Positions 61,526 through 64,000 of a stretch of 64,000 nt of DNA are shown here, piece after piece. The first letter of the stretch is position 1. Each line of letters begins with the position of its first letter. Under the pieces are notes generated by a model. The model worked only from the letters and a program-made list of their open reading frames with translations, was not told the DNA's origin and made no database searches. The stretch spans positions 2,056,001-2,120,000 of the forward strand of contig NZ_CP045496.1 of NCBI RefSeq assembly GCF_015500075.1. Direction: 5' to 3'. The stretch comes from Mesorhizobium sp. INR15 (GTDB taxonomy: Bacteria; Pseudomonadota; Alphaproteobacteria; Rhizobiales; Rhizobiaceae). The position numbers and the translations under genes are program-made.

Positions 61526-64000
61526 CTACTCCGCCGGTTCCACGTTCGTATAAGCGGCTTCCTCGAGCTCGCGCTTCAGGCGGGCTTCTTCATGCGCTTT
61601 TGGCGTGACGAAGCGGCCAAGCAGCAGGTAAGCGACCGGGGTCAGGAACAGCGTCGAGACGGTGGCCAGTCCAAGCCCGCCGACGATCACCCAGCCGAGC
61701 GCGACGCGTGCCTCGGCGCCGGCACCCGCGGCCAGGACCAGGGGCACGCCGCCGAGCACGGTGCAGATCATCGTCATCATCACAGGACGCAAGCGGATGA
61801 TCGAAGCCTGTTCTATCGCCTCGCGCACGCCAAGCCCGCGATCGCGCAACTGGTTGGCGAACTCGACGATCAGGATGCCGTTCTTGGCCATGACGCCGAC
61901 CAGGAGCACAAGGCCGATCTGGCTGTAGGCGTTGAGGCTGGTGCCTGAGAGCAGCAAGGCGAAGATGGCGCAGGCAAGGCCGAGCGGCACCGTGGCCATG
62001 ATGATGACGGCGCTGACGAAACTCTCGAACTGAGCGGCAAGCACCAGCAGGATGATGACCAGGGCAAAGCCGAAAATGGTCACCATGGCGCTGTTGGTTT
62101 CGCCCAGTGTCGCTGCCTCGGCCAATGGCAGGATGCGGCTGCCCGCCGGCAGGAGCGGTGCCGCGATTTCCTCGGCGCGGGTCAGTGCCTCGCCCAGCGC
62201 GAAATCGCCGCTGAGATTGGATGTGATGGCCACTGACGGCTGCTGCTGTTCACGCGTCAGCGACGGCGGCACGGCGCGTTCGGTCAGCGTTGCGATGGTC
62301 GACATCGGCACGAAGCGGCCGTCGCCCGTCTTCAGGAAGATGTTTTCCAGATCGGTCGGATCGTTGATCGGGTTGGTGGTCGAAACCAGCTTCACGCCGT
62401 AGCTGCGGTCGGCGATATAGACATCGACCACGTCGTTGCCGTCGAGCATGGCCTGCAAGGTGTTGGCGAGCCCTGATATGTCGATGCCGAGGTCGGAGGC
62501 ACGCTCGCGGTCGATAGCCACGGCAAGCTGCGGCTGCGTTGGGTCGATGCTCAGCCGAGGCGACTGGAAGCGCGGATCCTTCTGCATTTCGGCGATGATT
62601 TTCACCGCTGCGTCGCCAAGCGCCTTGCGGTTGTTGCCGACCAGCGCGAACTGCAGGCCGTTGCCGGCGCCTCGGATGCCGAGGCTGTTGGGCTGCACCG
62701 GGAAGATGCGCACGCTCGGCACCTGCTTGGTCAGCTGGCTGATCTCGGCCATGATCTGCTGCTGGCTTCGGCCGCGCTCATCCCAGGGCGCCAGCGTCAT
62801 CACCATGAAACCATTGTTGTAAGCGCCGTTCTGGCCGGCGTTCTCGAAGGTGCTGACGATCTCGCCGGAATCGCGCAGCGGCTGGATCAGCTTCTCGATC
62901 TTCTGCATCTGCAGCGTTGTGTAGTCGAGGCTGACGCCCTGTGGCGCGTTGATGCGCAGAAGCACGACGGCACGGTCCTCGGTCGGCGTCAGCTCCTGGC
63001 GGATGGTGCCGAACAGCGTGAACGCCGTGCCGGCAAACAGCACCGCGACCAGGACCACGATCCAGGGCGCGCCGAGACAGGCATGCAGGCAACGGCGGTA
63101 GGCTGCGTTGAGCGCCCCGCCGATGCGCGAACCGATGCCGGTGCCGCCTTCGTGGTGAAGCGATGCGGTGGACAGCATGCGCGAGGCGAGCATCGGGCAA
63201 AGGGTGAGCGCAACGACGCAGGACAAGAGCACCGACATGGCGAGCACGAAGCCGAATTCGCGGAACAGGCCGCCGGTCTGGCCGGGCAGGAAGGAGATCG
63301 GCACGAAGACGGCGACCAGGGTCAACGTCGTGGCGATGACGGCGAAGAACACTTCCTGCGCGCCAAGCACGGCGGCGGCGCGAGGCCCCATGCCTTCGTT
63401 GCGCCTGCGAACGATGTTTTCCAGCACGACGATGGCATCGTCGACAACAAGGCCAGTGGCGAGCACCAGGGCCAGAAGCGTGAGGATGTTGATCGAGAAG
63501 CCGGCGAGATAGATCGCGGCGATGGTGCCGATCATGGCCACCGGCATCGACAGCGCCGGAATAAGCGTGGCGCGCCAGTCGAGCAGAAAGAGATAGATGA
63601 CTATCAGCACGATGGAGACGGAAAGCGCCAGCGCGATCTCGACCTCATGCACGGCGCCGTTGACGAACACCGCGTCATCGCTGGTGACCTTGATCGACAT
63701 GCCTTGCGGCAGGTTTGCCTGCAGCTTGGCGACAGCCGCCTTCACGCCGGTCGAGATGTCGAGTGTGTTCGATTCCGCCTGCCGGATGATGCCGATGCCA
63801 ATGCCGGTCTTGCCATCGGAACGCAGCGTGGTCTGGCCGATGTCGGGGCCGAGCGTCACGGTTGCGACATCGCGGATGCGTGTCGTGCCGCCGATGATGA
63901 TGTTGCCGAATTCCTCAGGCGTCGTCACGTCCGCCGTCGTGCGCACGATCAGGTCCTGGTTGGTGGTGGTGATAGAGCCGGCCGGGGAATCGAAGGCCAC
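61526..64000 (-). CDS. RND-family efflux pump inner-membrane subunit, partial
   Basis: 824 residues of a large RND transporter; the N-terminus lies beyond the right edge, so the first residues seen are not the true start. Visible parts are the end of the first porter domain, the transmembrane bundle with VVDDAIVVLENIVRR (proton-relay aspartate pair in helix 4), the second porter region and the last helices. Length and motifs fit AcrB/MdtB-type proton-driven drug or metabolite pumps. The periplasmic adaptor gene would normally lie upstream, outside the window. Confidence 0.93.
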   Translation of the reverse strand: MAFDSPAGSITTTNQDLIVRTTADVTTPEEFGNIIIGGTTRIRDVATVTLGPDIGQTTLRSDGKTGIGIGIIRQAESNTLDISTGVKAAVAKLQANLPQGMSIKVTSDDAVFVNGAVHEVEIALALSVSIVLIVIYLFLLDWRATLIPALSMPVAMIGTIAAIYLAGFSINILTLLALVLATGLVVDDAIVVLENIVRRRNEGMGPRAAAVLGAQEVFFAVIATTLTLVAVFVPISFLPGQTGGLFREFGFVLAMSVLLSCVVALTLCPMLASRMLSTASLHHEGGTGIGSRIGGALNAAYRRCLHACLGAPWIVVLVAVLFAGTAFTLFGTIRQELTPTEDRAVVLLRINAPQGVSLDYTTLQMQKIEKLIQPLRDSGEIVSTFENAGQNGAYNNGFMVMTLAPWDERGRSQQQIMAEISQLTKQVPSVRIFPVQPNSLGIRGAGNGLQFALVGNNRKALGDAAVKIIAEMQKDPRFQSPRLSIDPTQPQLAVAIDRERASDLGIDISGLANTLQAMLDGNDVVDVYIADRSYGVKLVSTTNPINDPTDLENIFLKTGDGRFVPMSTIATLTERAVPPSLTREQQQPSVAITSNLSGDFALGEALTRAEEIAAPLLPAGSRILPLAEAATLGETNSAMVTIFGFALVIILLVLAAQFESFVSAVIIMATVPLGLACAIFALLLSGTSLNAYSQIGLVLLVGVMAKNGILIVEFANQLRDRGLGVREAIEQASIIRLRPVMMTMICTVLGGVPLVLAAGAGAEARVALGWVIVGGLGLATVSTLFLTPVAYLLLGRFVTPKAHEEARLKRELEEAAYTNVEPAE

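Overview
The window looks like chromosomal DNA of a Mesorhizobium-type alphaproteobacterium (Hyphomicrobiales). It is GC-rich, densely coded, and carries families typical of rhizobia: a DUF680 exported protein (a family described from Mesorhizobium loti), DUF982, DUF992 and DUF6894-like proteins, an IalB-type protein, rhizobial sarcosine oxidase, thuAB and an EcfG-type general-stress promoter. No rRNA, CRISPR array, phage or insertion sequence was seen. One tRNA-Ser(GGA) is present. The species assignment is inference from gene content.

Layout. 1-3.7 kb: a membrane-bound GGDEF protein cut by the left edge, a Nudix-like protein and two small exported proteins. 3.8-12.0 kb: a complete kdp potassium operon on the minus strand (26-aa leader ORF, kdpF, kdpA, a 71-aa extra membrane protein, kdpB, kdpC, kdpD, kdpE). 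12.3-17.3 kb: stress-type small proteins, an AT-richer methyltransferase next to tRNA-Ser, membrane proteins and msrA. 17.5-28.6 kb: nucleoside uptake and salvage (BMP binding protein, ABC ATPase and two permeases, cdd, purine nucleoside phosphorylase, deoA, upp, add), interrupted by a GNAT enzyme, an anti-sigma-like protein and slyX. 28.7-33.3 kb: ubiE and ubiB, a toxin-antitoxin locus with two antitoxins and one VapC, and coaBC. 33.4-41.2 kb: small conserved genes, a Crp-type regulator, an MFS exporter behind a SoxR/MerR-type promoter, paired DUF992 proteins, a TPR lipoprotein, rpsU, a SET-domain protein, an SDR and a YrdB protein. 41.4-47.3 kb: sarcosine oxidase soxB-orf-soxD-soxA-soxG. 47.3-49.2 kb: thuA and thuB. 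49.3-51.6 kb: the DUF680 protein, a thioredoxin-fold protein divergent from a TetR regulator with two palindromic operators, and a second TetR regulator. 51.8-57.4 kb: an acyl-CoA locus (two SDRs, APH-type kinase, MaoC hydratase, ACAD10/11-type acyl-CoA dehydrogenase, MDR reductase). 57.5-61.5 kb: an exported protein and a four-gene polyprenyl-phosphate sugar cassette (GT87, GT2, ChbG/NaxD-type deacetylase, GtrA). 61.5-64 kb: an RND efflux pump cut by the right edge.

How genes work together. The nucleoside block forms one pathway: imported nucleosides are deaminated (Cdd, Add) and phosphorolysed (PNP, DeoA), and freed uracil is recaptured by Upp. The sox operon oxidises sarcosine and passes the one-carbon unit to tetrahydrofolate. 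The two most interesting units are the acyl-CoA locus, where a kinase and an ACAD10/11-type dehydrogenase are separate genes (suggesting catabolism of 4-hydroxy or 4-oxo acids), and the GT2/deacetylase/GtrA/GT87 cassette, which could build, deacetylate, flip and attach an amino sugar to the cell envelope.
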